This document shows, piece by piece, positions 18,992 through 27,221 of a stretch of DNA of 64,000 nucleotides. The translations under genes were made by a program, and so were the position numbers. Within the stretch, counting starts at the first letter, position 1; every line of letters begins with the position of its first letter. The notes below the pieces were generated by a model, which saw only the letters and a program-made list of their open reading frames with translations, searched no databases and was not told the origin of the DNA. Source of the stretch: Limnochorda sp. LNt. GTDB lineage: Bacteria > Bacillota > Limnochordia > Limnochordales > Geochordaceae. The stretch spans positions 248,001 to 312,000 of the forward strand of contig NZ_CP141614.1 in assembly GCF_035593265.1 (NCBI RefSeq), in the 5' to 3' direction.

Positions 18992-19549
18992 ATGCAACGG
19001 GTAAGCGGGCTGAGGACGCTGCCGCAGCGGGTGCGGGTGATCATCGGGGCAGCGCTGCTGGTGCTGGCGGCTGGCCTGGCCGTCTGGAGCGCCACCTCGG
19101 CCAAGCCCGAGAGCGTCATCGGCTACGTGGACGTCAACCGGGTGGCGCGCGAGTACCTGGAGCCCACCCTGAGCGAGCCCCTCCGTCAGGAGACGGAGCG
19201 GCTCCAGGCCGAGCTGGACCAGGAGCTGGCCAGGCTCGACAAGCAGCTGGAGGATCGGGCCAAGGGCCTGGGCGAGCAGGAGCGCCAGCGTCTGGCCAGC
19301 CAGATCCAGGACGAGAAGCAGCAGCTGTTCATGCAGTACCAGCAGCGACTCGACCAGCGCAAGCAGGAGATGCTGGACGCCCGCCTGCCGAGGGTGCGCG
19401 ACGCCATCGGCAAGGTGGCCCAGCGCCTGGGCCTCGAGGTCGTCCTCGACAAGAACCTGGTCATCTGGGGCGGCTACGACGCCACCGACGAGGTGCTGCG
19501 GGAGCTGGGCGTCAAGGTGGCCGGCGACGCCTCCTCGTCGGGCCGTTGA
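18992..19549 (+). CDS. skp: OmpH/Skp-family periplasmic chaperone
   Basis: Periplasmic holdase for unfolded outer-membrane proteins, 185 residues. A signal anchor (about 14-32) precedes IGYVDVNRVAREYLEPTL, then a long charged coiled coil at about residues 65-135 rich in Gln, Glu and Arg, as in the Skp tentacles. The C-terminal strand region has RLGLEVVLDKNLVIWGG and a YDATDEVLREL end, common in the OmpH family. It directly follows bamA and precedes lpxD by 4 bases; bamA-skp-lpxD is the classical order in Gram-negative bacteria. Confidence 0.88.
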   Translation: MQRVSGLRTLPQRVRVIIGAALLVLAAGLAVWSATSAKPESVIGYVDVNRVAREYLEPTLSEPLRQETERLQAELDQELARLDKQLEDRAKGLGEQERQRLASQIQDEKQQLFMQYQQRLDQRKQEMLDARLPRVRDAIGKVAQRLGLEVVLDKNLVIWGGYDATDEVLRELGVKVAGDASSSGR

Positions 19550-19553
19550 CGCC

Positions 19554-20591
19554 ATGCGAGGCCTCTCCCTGGCCGAGATCGCCCGACACGTGCAGGGTCG
19601 CCTGGTCGGGGGCGACCCTGCCGCCGTCGTCACGGGGGTAGCGCCCGCCGATCAGGCGGGCCCATCGGACGTGACGCTGGCGACGTCGGCGCGCTACTGG
19701 GAGGAGATCGGCGAGCGGCCGGTAGGAGCCGTGGTGGTGCCGGTCGGGGGTGCCGTGCCCGGGCGCCCCTGCATCGAGGCGGCTGACCCCCGGGTCGCCT
19801 TCGACGCCTTGATGGAGCTCTTCGCGCCCCCGCCCTGGCTCCCGGAGCCCGGCGTGCACCCCACGGCCACGGTGGCGGCCACGGCGTCGCTGGGCCCCGA
19901 CGTCCGAGTCGGCGCTCGAGCCTACATCGGGGAGCGGGTCCGGCTGGGGAGGGGCTCGGTGGTCTTCCCGGGCGCGGTCATCGCCGACGACGTCACCGTG
20001 GGCGAGGGGTGCGTCATCCACGCCAACGCCGTCATCCGGGAGCGGGTGCGCATCGGCGACCGGGTCGTGATCGGAGCGGGCACCGTCATCGGCTCCGAGG
20101 GGTTCGGCTTCACCATGCACGAGGGCCGTCACCGCCGTCGCCCGCAGATCGGCACCGTCGTCATCGAAGACGATGTAGAGGTAGGCGCCAACGTCTGCAT
20201 CGATCGGGCCAGCTGCGGAGCGACCGTGGTCGGGCGCGGCGCCAAGATCGACAATCTGGTGCAGATCGCCCACAACGTGCGCATCGGGGCTCACGCCGTC
20301 GTGGTGGGGCAGGTGGGGATCGCCGGGTCGGCCCGCATCGGGGCGAGGGCGATCCTGGCCGGGCAGGCGGGCATCCGGGACCACGTACGCGTCGGGGAGC
20401 GGGCCGTCGTCGCCGCCCGGGCCATGGTCGTCGACGACGTGCCGGCCGGTGCGCGGGTGGCCGGCGAGCCGGCCATGCCGCATGCCCAGGCCCTGCGGGT
20501 CTGGGCGGCCTCCCGCAAGCTGCCGGAGCTGGTGCAGCAACTGCGCGAGCTGGAGCGACGCGTCGCGCGCCTGGAGGAGGGTGGCGGGTGA
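19554..20591 (+). CDS. lpxD: LpxD, UDP-3-O-acyl-glucosamine N-acyltransferase
   Basis: Adds the N-linked hydroxyacyl chain in lipid A synthesis, third step. It has 345 residues. The N-terminal uridine-binding domain covers about 1-100. A left-handed beta-helix of hexapeptide repeats runs from about 100 to 310, with the catalytic-histidine segment IDNLVQIAHNVRIG and IGSEGFGF. A C-terminal helix bundle ends in LPELVQQLRELERRVARLEEG. ATG lies 4 bases after skp; the stop is 4 bases before the next gene. Confidence 0.95.
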   Translation: MRGLSLAEIARHVQGRLVGGDPAAVVTGVAPADQAGPSDVTLATSARYWEEIGERPVGAVVVPVGGAVPGRPCIEAADPRVAFDALMELFAPPPWLPEPGVHPTATVAATASLGPDVRVGARAYIGERVRLGRGSVVFPGAVIADDVTVGEGCVIHANAVIRERVRIGDRVVIGAGTVIGSEGFGFTMHEGRHRRRPQIGTVVIEDDVEVGANVCIDRASCGATVVGRGAKIDNLVQIAHNVRIGAHAVVVGQVGIAGSARIGARAILAGQAGIRDHVRVGERAVVAARAMVVDDVPAGARVAGEPAMPHAQALRVWAASRKLPELVQQLRELERRVARLEEGGG

Positions 20592-20595
20592 CGGC

Positions 20596-21267
20596 ATGGT
20601 AATCCGGAAGAGCGCTGTCTGGGCGATGGGGATGCTGGCCCTGCTGGTGGCGCCGTGGCCGTGGGGGCCGCAGGCCGCCCGGGCCGAGACCCTGGCCGGC
20701 AGCCGTACCACGGCCATGGTCAACGTCCCCACGGCCGACACCGGCCCGGCAGGCCAGTTCACGGCCGGCCTCAACGTCGTGACCGGCCAACAGCTCTTCA
20801 GCTTCCTCCGCTATCAGCTGACCGACGCCCTGGAGCTGGGCCTGACGCTGGCGTCGGATGCCTCTACCGGCGAGACGCCCTTGGGGCTGTTGGCGCGATG
20901 GCGGCTGCTGGAGGAAGACGGGCCGGTGCCGGCGGTCGCCGTCGGCATCGAGGGGGAGCGGGGCTATCTGGTGGCGAGTCACCGGCTGCCGGGCCCCCTG
21001 CTGCGCGTGCATGCCGGCGTCCGGTCCGGGGGGCGGGAGCGATTGTCGGCCTTCGCGGGGCTCGACGCCGTGCTCAACCCCGTGACGGTGACTCGCCCCC
21101 GGGGCCTGCCGCGGCCGGTGATGGCCGTCGGCATCGACTACGACGGCACGTCGCTGGGGGGCGGCGTCAACTTCCAGTTCGGCCCCAACCTCGCCTTGGG
21201 GATCGGCGTGCGAGACAGGGGGTCACTCGACGTTGTGGCGGGCATCAGCATCCGTTCGTTGCCGTGA
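20596..21267 (+). CDS. Unknown exported, beta-rich envelope protein
   Basis: Not recognised. It encodes 223 residues with a signal peptide (cleavage probably after AARA, about residue 30). The rest is alternating hydrophobic/Gly strands with motifs such as TTAMVNVPTADTGPAGQFTAG, quoted in part as MVNVPTADTG, plus GGGVNFQFGPNLALGIGV, which look like amphipathic barrel strands. There are no cysteines after the signal. It lies between lpxD and an unknown protein inside the outer-membrane cluster, so a small outer-membrane barrel is the best guess. The spacing to lpxD is only 4 bases. Confidence 0.62.
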   Translation: MVIRKSAVWAMGMLALLVAPWPWGPQAARAETLAGSRTTAMVNVPTADTGPAGQFTAGLNVVTGQQLFSFLRYQLTDALELGLTLASDASTGETPLGLLARWRLLEEDGPVPAVAVGIEGERGYLVASHRLPGPLLRVHAGVRSGGRERLSAFAGLDAVLNPVTVTRPRGLPRPVMAVGIDYDGTSLGGGVNFQFGPNLALGIGVRDRGSLDVVAGISIRSLP

Positions 21268-22198
21268 CGCGGCTCGTCGCCGGATGGGCATCGGTCTCGC
21301 TCTGTTGACGCTGGCGGCGTGCCTGCGCGTCGGCGGCGTCCCGGCGCGCGCCAGCCAGGCGGTGCCCCTCGTGCCGCCTCAGGCCGCGCTCTTCGAGGGG
21401 CTGGCCGCCCAGGCGGCGCCCGACGATCCCTTTCGAGCTCTGGCCAATCCGGCCGGGCCTGCCCTGCTGGAGGGCGGGCGGTGGGGCTCGGCCTTCACCG
21501 TCAGGGACGGCACGGTCGACGACGCGGCGTCCTTCGTCCACACCATCGGGTGGGCCGAGGGATCGCGCGGCGAGGGCTGGGCACTGTGGGCCTCCCACGG
21601 CGGGCGAGACGCCCTGCCGGGCTCGCCATCGCCGTCGGTGACCGAGCTGGGCATCGGCTACGGGTACGCCATGAGCATGGGGCCCGACTGGGCCCTGGGC
21701 GTGGCGGGGCACTACCGGCGGGTCCGTGGGGAGAGGAGCGGCTCCGGCGAACCTCGCGAGGACCACTACCTGGGCGTCGACATCGGCCTCGTCTCGGCCT
21801 TGGCCGATCGGGTGGCCGCCTCGGCGCGGCTCGACTCGCTGCTGGAGGTGCGCCAGAGTGGCGCCGGAGGCCCTGCCGAGCAGGGGGCGCAGGCGCGTCC
21901 CCCGGCCCTGGGCGTGGGCATCGCCTACCAAGCCAACGCGTACCTCGTGCTGGAGGCCAACGCCCTGGACCTGCTGGACGTCAGCACGGGCCGCACGGTA
22001 CGCCTGGAGACGCGGCTCTACCCGGCGGCTCCCGTGGCCCTTCGCCTGGGCTACGAGAGCTCGTCCCGGGGTGACGGCTTCCTGCTGGGAGCCGGCGTCG
22101 AGGAGCCGGGCAAGCGGTGGGCCGTCAGCTACGCCTTTCTCGGCGGCCCGGCGTACGGAGGCATCCACCAGGTCGGGCTCATCGCGGCCCTGCCATGA
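21233..22198 (+). CDS. Unknown exported envelope protein, possible lipoprotein barrel
   Basis: Not recognised. The TTG start (21233) overlaps the previous gene by 35 bases and gives an Arg-rich n-region followed by GIGLALLTLAAC, a possible lipobox (LAAC) near residue 27-30. An internal ATG (21284) would drop the arginines. The mature part looks like a beta-barrel or conjugal-transfer-TraF-like fold: FRALANPAGPALLEGG, LGIGYGYAMSMGPDWALGVAGHYRRV and VALRLGYESSSRGDGFLLGAGV, given in short parts. Length is 321 residues. It is part of the lpxD-lptF operon run; 18 bases separate it from lptF. Confidence 0.58.
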   Translation: MWRASASVRCRDAARRRMGIGLALLTLAACLRVGGVPARASQAVPLVPPQAALFEGLAAQAAPDDPFRALANPAGPALLEGGRWGSAFTVRDGTVDDAASFVHTIGWAEGSRGEGWALWASHGGRDALPGSPSPSVTELGIGYGYAMSMGPDWALGVAGHYRRVRGERSGSGEPREDHYLGVDIGLVSALADRVAASARLDSLLEVRQSGAGGPAEQGAQARPPALGVGIAYQANAYLVLEANALDLLDVSTGRTVRLETRLYPAAPVALRLGYESSSRGDGFLLGAGVEEPGKRWAVSYAFLGGPAYGGIHQVGLIAALP

Positions 22199-22216
22199 GG
22201 AGGGCGTAGGGAGCCG

Positions 22217-23314
22217 GTGCCGCCATCGCTGCGGGTCCGTCGACTGGACCGCTACGTGGCCGCCGAGTTCATCGGGCCCTTCGCGGCGACGGCCGCGGGC
22301 TTCCTGGTCCTGCTGCTGACGGGTCCCATCTTTCAGCTGACCGACATGCTGGTGGTGCGGCGGGCGTCGGTGGCCACCACACTGTGGCTGCTGGCGCTCA
22401 AGCTGCCGGAGACGCTCTCCATCGCCCTGCCCATCGCCTCGCTCTTCGGCACCCTGCTGTCGGCGGGCCGGCTCGTGCGGGACGGCGAGATGACGGCGAT
22501 GCGCACCTCGGGCCTGAGCGTGCTCCGCATCGGCACGCCCATCGTGGCGCTGGGTGCGGCCATCAGCGTGGGAGCGTACCTGCTCAACGAGTACGTGGTC
22601 CCCGTCGCCAACCATCGCTACGAGACGGAGCTGCGCCGGGCCATGCAGGCTGACCCGGTGCCGGCCATCTCGGACAACGTCTTCTTCCGCGGCTCGCCCG
22701 AGCAGTGGTTCTACGTGCGGCGCGTCGACCGCGCCAGTCGCCGCCTCTTCGACGTCATCGTCTACGAGCTGCGCCCCGGCACCTTCCCGGTCATCTATAC
22801 CGCCCGGGAGGGCTGGTACGAGGGGCGCACGTGGCATCTCTCGGGCGTCACGATGAAGCAACTGGACCGGGACGGGTTCGTTCAGCTCGAATCGGCCATG
22901 GCGCGCTACGAGTTGACGCTGCCCGAGCCGGCCGAGGACTACCTGGGCTCCCAGAAGCGCACCGAGGAGATGAGCCGGCGGGAGCTGGGCGAGCAGATCC
23001 GTCGTCTGCGCCAGGCCGGAGTCGTGGCACGGGCCATGATGGTCGACTACCATTTCAAGCTGGCGCTGCCGGTCTCCAACCTCGTCCTGGCCGTGCTGGG
23101 GCTGCCTTTGAGCCTCTACGGCCGACGTGGCGGGCGGGCCTTCGGGATGGCGGCCAGCCTGGGGCTGGCGCTGCTCTACTACGTGGTCTTCGCCCTCTCC
23201 CGCTCGCTGGGCAACTCGGGTGTGGTGGACCCGCTGCTGGCGGCGTGGTTGCCCAACGTGATGTGCCTGGCGGCCGCCGCATGGCTCTACGTCAGGGCGG
23301 AATGGGCGGCATGA
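22217..23314 (+). CDS. lptF: LptF/LptG-family lipopolysaccharide export permease
   Basis: YjgP/YjgQ-family permease of the Lpt ABC exporter, 365 residues. Three membrane segments lie in the N-terminal part (about 20-40, 55-75, 100-120), then a periplasmic beta-jellyroll, then three C-terminal segments. Diagnostic motifs are LDRYVAAEFIGPF at the start and ALPIASLFGTLLSAGRLVRDGEMTAMRTSG, of which GRLVRDGEMTAMR is typical. Proteobacteria use an LptF-LptG pair. Only one permease gene is present in this window, so it may act as a homodimer or its partner is elsewhere. GTG start; GGAGGGCG lies upstream. Confidence 0.88.
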   Translation: MPPSLRVRRLDRYVAAEFIGPFAATAAGFLVLLLTGPIFQLTDMLVVRRASVATTLWLLALKLPETLSIALPIASLFGTLLSAGRLVRDGEMTAMRTSGLSVLRIGTPIVALGAAISVGAYLLNEYVVPVANHRYETELRRAMQADPVPAISDNVFFRGSPEQWFYVRRVDRASRRLFDVIVYELRPGTFPVIYTAREGWYEGRTWHLSGVTMKQLDRDGFVQLESAMARYELTLPEPAEDYLGSQKRTEEMSRRELGEQIRRLRQAGVVARAMMVDYHFKLALPVSNLVLAVLGLPLSLYGRRGGRAFGMAASLGLALLYYVVFALSRSLGNSGVVDPLLAAWLPNVMCLAAAAWLYVRAEWAA

Positions 23315-23318
23315 ACCG

Positions 23319-25697
23319 GTGACGCAGGGGGTGTGGCTTGCTGCTCAGCGGTGGCCCCTCCCCGGCGCAGCCCGGCTCGGCGTCGCGGCCGCCGTCGTCC
23401 TGGCCGTGGCCCTGGCGACCGGCGCAGCGTCGGGGGCGGTGGCGGCCGACGAGGCCTGGCGCCTGGAGCTGGCCGACGGCGCGGTCGCCGCCATCGAGCC
23501 TCCCCAGGTGCGGGCCGAGGGAGGGGTGCGCTTCGTCCAGGGCGAGCTGGAGGTGGAGGCGTACCGAGCCGTCTACGACGACGCCGAGCGGGTCATCGAC
23601 TTCTACGGGCAGGTCCGCGCCCGACGGCCGGGGCAGGTGCTGGAGGGCGAGACGGCACGGGTGGAGCTGCGCACCGGCCAGGTGAGCGTGCAGGAGGCCC
23701 GGGCGCGCTTCGAGGCCGAGGGCGTCGAGGGGCCGATCTTCATGGAGGCGGCCAGCATGGAGGGTGACCCGGCCGAGGTCCGGGCGTCGGGCGCCGTGCT
23801 GACGACTTGCCCGTTGCCCATGAAGCTGGCTCACTACCGGGTGACCGTGCGGAGCCTGGAGGTACGCCCCGGCAAGGACGTGGCAGCCCGTGACGCCGTC
23901 TTCTGGGAGAGCGGCATCCCCCTCTTCTACTGGCCGTATCTCCACTTCTCCCTCGAAAACCCACGGGCGGGGCGGTTCGTGCCGCCCGAGCTGGGCTACG
24001 GGGCGCGGGAGGGATGGTACGTCCGATCTCGCTTTCCCTACATGGGACCGGGCTCGACCTACGGCTACGTCGGGATCGACTACTTCCAGCGGCTCGGCCC
24101 CGGGTTGGAGCTGTACCAGGCGCTCTACGACGACGGCGACACATGGGCTGCCGTCTGGCTGGGCGGCACGCTACGCGGGCCCGACGGCTCCCCGCCGGAC
24201 CTGCGGACGGGGATCGAGGGGGAGCTGGTGGCAGGCGACGGGCGGCTCTCGTGGCGCGCCGAGGGCGGTCGGCGGGCCTCGGAGCAGGGCCTGCTCTACC
24301 AGGGCGAGGCCACGCTGGCCGGCTCCGTCCCCGAGTGGGGGCTCGCCATCGCCTCCAGGGGTCAGGGCACCCTGCCGGCGGACGGCCCGGGCGGGCCGTT
24401 GCAGGGGGCGACGACGGGGGAGCTCGAGCTGCAGACGCCCGGAGAGGGCCCGTGGGGTCTCTCGGTGGCGGGCCGTTGGGATCTCCGCTCCGCCCCACCT
24501 GGCGAGCTGCCCAGCGACGCCTGGGACCTGACGGCGATGCTGGCTCGCCGCCTGGGCGACGCGCAGGTGGCGCTTTCGGCCTCCCACACGACGCACCCCG
24601 ACCGGTTCGACGACCCGGCTGCAGCCACCGACTGGCGGAGCGTCACGGTCCTCCCCGAGGTGTCGGCCCGGCTGCCCCTCGGCGCGTGGGGAGCTGAGGG
24701 GGGCGTCCGCCTGGAGGCCGAGGCCTCGGCGGGGCGCTACGAGGAGGTGCGGCCGGCCGAGGCCGACGCGAGCCTCGACGAGGTGGTGGCCGACGGGCGG
24801 GCCCTGGGCGCGCTTCGCCTGCAGGCGGGGCCCGTGCGTCTGGGGGCGTGGCAGCTCGAGGCCCGGGGGGCGCTCAGCGGGGCGGTGTACGGGAGCGGCG
24901 ACCGTCAGGTGTCGGTGACGGCGTCGGCGTCGGCCCGGTGGCCGGCCGGACGCTCGGCCTACCTCCAGGGGGCCTATCGCCTGGAGGCCCCCGTGGGCGA
25001 GGGCCGCTCGCCCTTCGTCTTCGACCGGGCCGACGACGAGGAGACGTTGACGTTGACAGGGGTGGCGGGAGAGGGCCGGCCGGTGCGAGCGTCGCTGTCC
25101 GCCACCTACGATCTCGTCCTGCAGCGTTGGGATCTGGCCACCGGCTCCCTGCGGGCAAGGGGACACGGACTGGAGGGCAGCGTCTCGGCGGGATACCGCA
25201 TCGCCGCGTCGCGCTGGGAGGCGGTCGTCGGGCGCCTGGCCTGGACCAGCCGTCTCGGGCGGGCGGAGGTCATCGGCCGCTACCGGCCGGAGCTGGATGC
25301 CTTCGACGAGGTGGCGGCGGCGGTGGCGTGGGAGGCCGCGGGCCGGGCGGGCTTGAAGCTGGGCGCCCGCTACGACCCCCTGGAGGACCGGCTGGAGCGG
25401 GCGGACGTGAGCGCCCACCTGCGGGTGTTGCCCCGGTGGGTGCTGGTGGCCGAGGGCGCGTGGGACCTGGGCCTGGGCGGCCTGGTCTCCGCCCAGGTGG
25501 GCGTCGCCCTCGACGACGAGTGCCGGGCCATCCTCCTGCGCTACGACGCCGTCGCCCGGCAGGTCGCCCTGGCCTACCAGATCAAGGCCTTTCCCGGTAC
25601 CATGGTGGCGCTGGGAGGGGACCGGCCCGGCAGCCTGGCCGACGAGGCGCAGTGGCAGGCCCTGGTCGACCGTCTCCAGCGGCCCGTGACGCCATGA
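23319..25697 (+). CDS. lptD: LptD-like outer-membrane LPS assembly protein
   Basis: Outer-membrane translocon that puts LPS on the surface, 792 residues. A signal peptide (to about 43) is followed by an OstA/LptA-like jellyroll (about 50-170; VIDFYGQVRARRPGQVLEG) and the linker typical of LptD, with TTCPLPMKLAHYRV, then FWESGIPLFYWPYLHFSLENP. The rest is a large barrel. The protein has exactly two cysteines, C164 at the end of the jellyroll and C735 near the C-terminus. This is the arrangement needed for a single inter-domain disulphide like that of E. coli LptD. No LptE-like gene was noticed. Confidence 0.85.
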   Translation: MTQGVWLAAQRWPLPGAARLGVAAAVVLAVALATGAASGAVAADEAWRLELADGAVAAIEPPQVRAEGGVRFVQGELEVEAYRAVYDDAERVIDFYGQVRARRPGQVLEGETARVELRTGQVSVQEARARFEAEGVEGPIFMEAASMEGDPAEVRASGAVLTTCPLPMKLAHYRVTVRSLEVRPGKDVAARDAVFWESGIPLFYWPYLHFSLENPRAGRFVPPELGYGAREGWYVRSRFPYMGPGSTYGYVGIDYFQRLGPGLELYQALYDDGDTWAAVWLGGTLRGPDGSPPDLRTGIEGELVAGDGRLSWRAEGGRRASEQGLLYQGEATLAGSVPEWGLAIASRGQGTLPADGPGGPLQGATTGELELQTPGEGPWGLSVAGRWDLRSAPPGELPSDAWDLTAMLARRLGDAQVALSASHTTHPDRFDDPAAATDWRSVTVLPEVSARLPLGAWGAEGGVRLEAEASAGRYEEVRPAEADASLDEVVADGRALGALRLQAGPVRLGAWQLEARGALSGAVYGSGDRQVSVTASASARWPAGRSAYLQGAYRLEAPVGEGRSPFVFDRADDEETLTLTGVAGEGRPVRASLSATYDLVLQRWDLATGSLRARGHGLEGSVSAGYRIAASRWEAVVGRLAWTSRLGRAEVIGRYRPELDAFDEVAAAVAWEAAGRAGLKLGARYDPLEDRLERADVSAHLRVLPRWVLVAEGAWDLGLGGLVSAQVGVALDDECRAILLRYDAVARQVALAYQIKAFPGTMVALGGDRPGSLADEAQWQALVDRLQRPVTP

Positions 25698-25736
25698 CGG
25701 CCTGCCGGCGTCGAGCCCGGCGACGGGAGCGCTTGC

Positions 25737-26390
25737 GTGCGTAGGTCACCATGGGTCGCCGCGCTGGTGGTGGCGGCGGCGCTCGTCGCGACGGGCGCCG
25801 GGTGGTGGCTGATGGACCAGCGTGCCGCCCCCTCCCCCGCCAGCGAGGGGCAGGGGCGGGTCCCCGGCATCCGTACGCGAGAGGTGCAGCTGGTGGGCCG
25901 GCACCGGGGCCAGCTCCAATGGCAGCTCCACGCCCGCTCCATCGAGATGCCCGCCGCCTCCGAGGAGGTGGCCTTCAGCACGGTGCAGGACGGCGCATTC
26001 TACCGGGCCGGCCAGATCTTCTTGCGCTTCGAGGGCGACGGCGGGCGGTGGGAGCCCGACGCCGGGCGGCTCCTGTTGCAAGGACGCTACACGCTGACGC
26101 ACCCCGGCGGGGCGGTGCTGGAGAGCCAGGACCTGGTCTGGGAAGCCGAACGCCAGCGGCTCACCTCTCCCGGCCCCAATGCGTTGCGCTACGACTCTAC
26201 CACCGTCGAGGCACCGCTGCTGGAGGTCGACGTGGCGGCGGGTGTCATCCGCCTCTCGGGCGGGGTGCGACTCGACGACTCGACCGGCCGGGGGCTGCAG
26301 GCCTGGGCCGAGGCCGCGGAGTACCTGCCCGACAGCGGGGAGATCCGGCTGTTGGGCCCGGTGCGCTTGGAAGGGGAGGCGACCCGTTGA
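25737..26390 (+). CDS. lptC: LptC-like LPS transport bridge protein
   Basis: Single-pass protein of 217 residues: short basic N-terminus, membrane anchor (about 7-26) and a periplasmic jellyroll. GIRTREVQLVGRHRGQLQWQLHARSIEM (in part VQLVGRHRGQLQWQLHA) matches the LptC strand pattern of relatives such as YrbK, as do GAVLESQDLVWEAERQRL and GLQAWAEAAEYLPDSGEIRL. It would take LPS from LptF/G and pass it to LptA. GTG start. Its stop overlaps the TTG start of the next gene. Position between lptD and an LptA-like gene supports it. Confidence 0.75.
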   Translation: MRRSPWVAALVVAAALVATGAGWWLMDQRAAPSPASEGQGRVPGIRTREVQLVGRHRGQLQWQLHARSIEMPAASEEVAFSTVQDGAFYRAGQIFLRFEGDGGRWEPDAGRLLLQGRYTLTHPGGAVLESQDLVWEAERQRLTSPGPNALRYDSTTVEAPLLEVDVAAGVIRLSGGVRLDDSTGRGLQAWAEAAEYLPDSGEIRLLGPVRLEGEATR

Positions 26391-27136
26391 GTTGGTCCGG
26401 ACGTGCCCGATGGCGGTGCCTGCTGGGTGCAGCCGTGCTGGCGACAGGCGTCGTCGTGACGGCCGCGCAGCCGGACGCGGCCGCCACGTCGGTGCCGGTG
26501 CGCGTCAGCATCGTGGGCATCCCGGCCGACGCGCCCAGCGGCCGGTGGGATCCCGAGCTTGGCCGGTGGATCTTCAGCCCGCACGGCGGCCGTGTCCTGG
26601 TCGAGTGGGAGGCGTGGCGGGCCGAGGCCGACCGGCTGGAGTGGGATCCCCGCGAGGAGACGGTGCAGCTGGCGGGCGGCGTGCGGATGACCGGGCCCGA
26701 GCTGCGCGCCAGCGCCGGGCAGGCCCGGATCTGGTACGCCCAGCGCCGGCTGGTGTTGACGGGTGCCGCGCGCCTGGAGCAGTTGCCCGAGCAGGCGGCC
26801 GCCGACGCCGTCCCCTTGCGGGTGGTGACGGCGCCCACCATCCAAATCGACGACGCCGCCGGTCTCCTGACGGCCGAGGCCGGTGTCGAGCTCACCCAGT
26901 CGGAGCCGAGCCTCTGGGCCGTGGCCGAGACCCTTCGCTACGATCGCCAGGCCGGGCGCATCGTGATGGCCTCGCCGGAGTCGACGGTGCAGGCGCGGCT
27001 CGACGACTTGCGGCTGGCGCGGGCCTCCCGGGTCGAGTATCGCCTCGACAGCGACGAGCTGGCGCTGTACGGGCCGGCGGAGATCGTGCAGGTCCAGGAA
27101 GCCGCGCCGGCACCCACCGAAACCGGCACGCCGTAG
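26387..27136 (+). CDS. lptA: LptA-like periplasmic OstA-domain protein
   Basis: Exported protein of 249 residues with a signal peptide (to about 30) and OstA-like jellyroll repeats. Typical segments are EAWRAEADRLEWDPREETVQLAGGVRM (in part ADRLEWDPREETVQLAGG) and SRVEYRLDSDELALYGPAEI. LptA proteins are usually about 185 residues; this one has an extra N-terminal part and a low-complexity tail. The TTG start overlaps the lptC stop (TTGA) with GGGAGG six bases upstream. The call rests on domain pattern and on place next to lptC and lptD. Confidence 0.62.
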   Translation: MSWSGRARWRCLLGAAVLATGVVVTAAQPDAAATSVPVRVSIVGIPADAPSGRWDPELGRWIFSPHGGRVLVEWEAWRAEADRLEWDPREETVQLAGGVRMTGPELRASAGQARIWYAQRRLVLTGAARLEQLPEQAAADAVPLRVVTAPTIQIDDAAGLLTAEAGVELTQSEPSLWAVAETLRYDRQAGRIVMASPESTVQARLDDLRLARASRVEYRLDSDELALYGPAEIVQVQEAAPAPTETGTP

Positions 27137-27178
27137 CGGAGGGCCCAGCAACTCCTGGCCCGGCCGGCCGCGGCCCGA

Positions 27179-27187
27179 TGGTATAGT
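27179..27187 (+). promoter_or_regulatory. Candidate extended -10 promoter
   Basis: TGGTATAGT (TG at 27179-27180, TATAGT at 27182-27187) is a good extended -10 element in otherwise GC-rich DNA. No convincing -35 is visible. It lies 34 bases before the TTG start at 27222, with AAAGGAGAGG (27203-27212) between. It could drive the permease-ABC-lpxC-fabZ-lpxA run. Confidence 0.4.
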
Positions 27188-27221
27188 GCGGTCCGGATCG
27201 GGAAAGGAGAGGCCACGCCGC

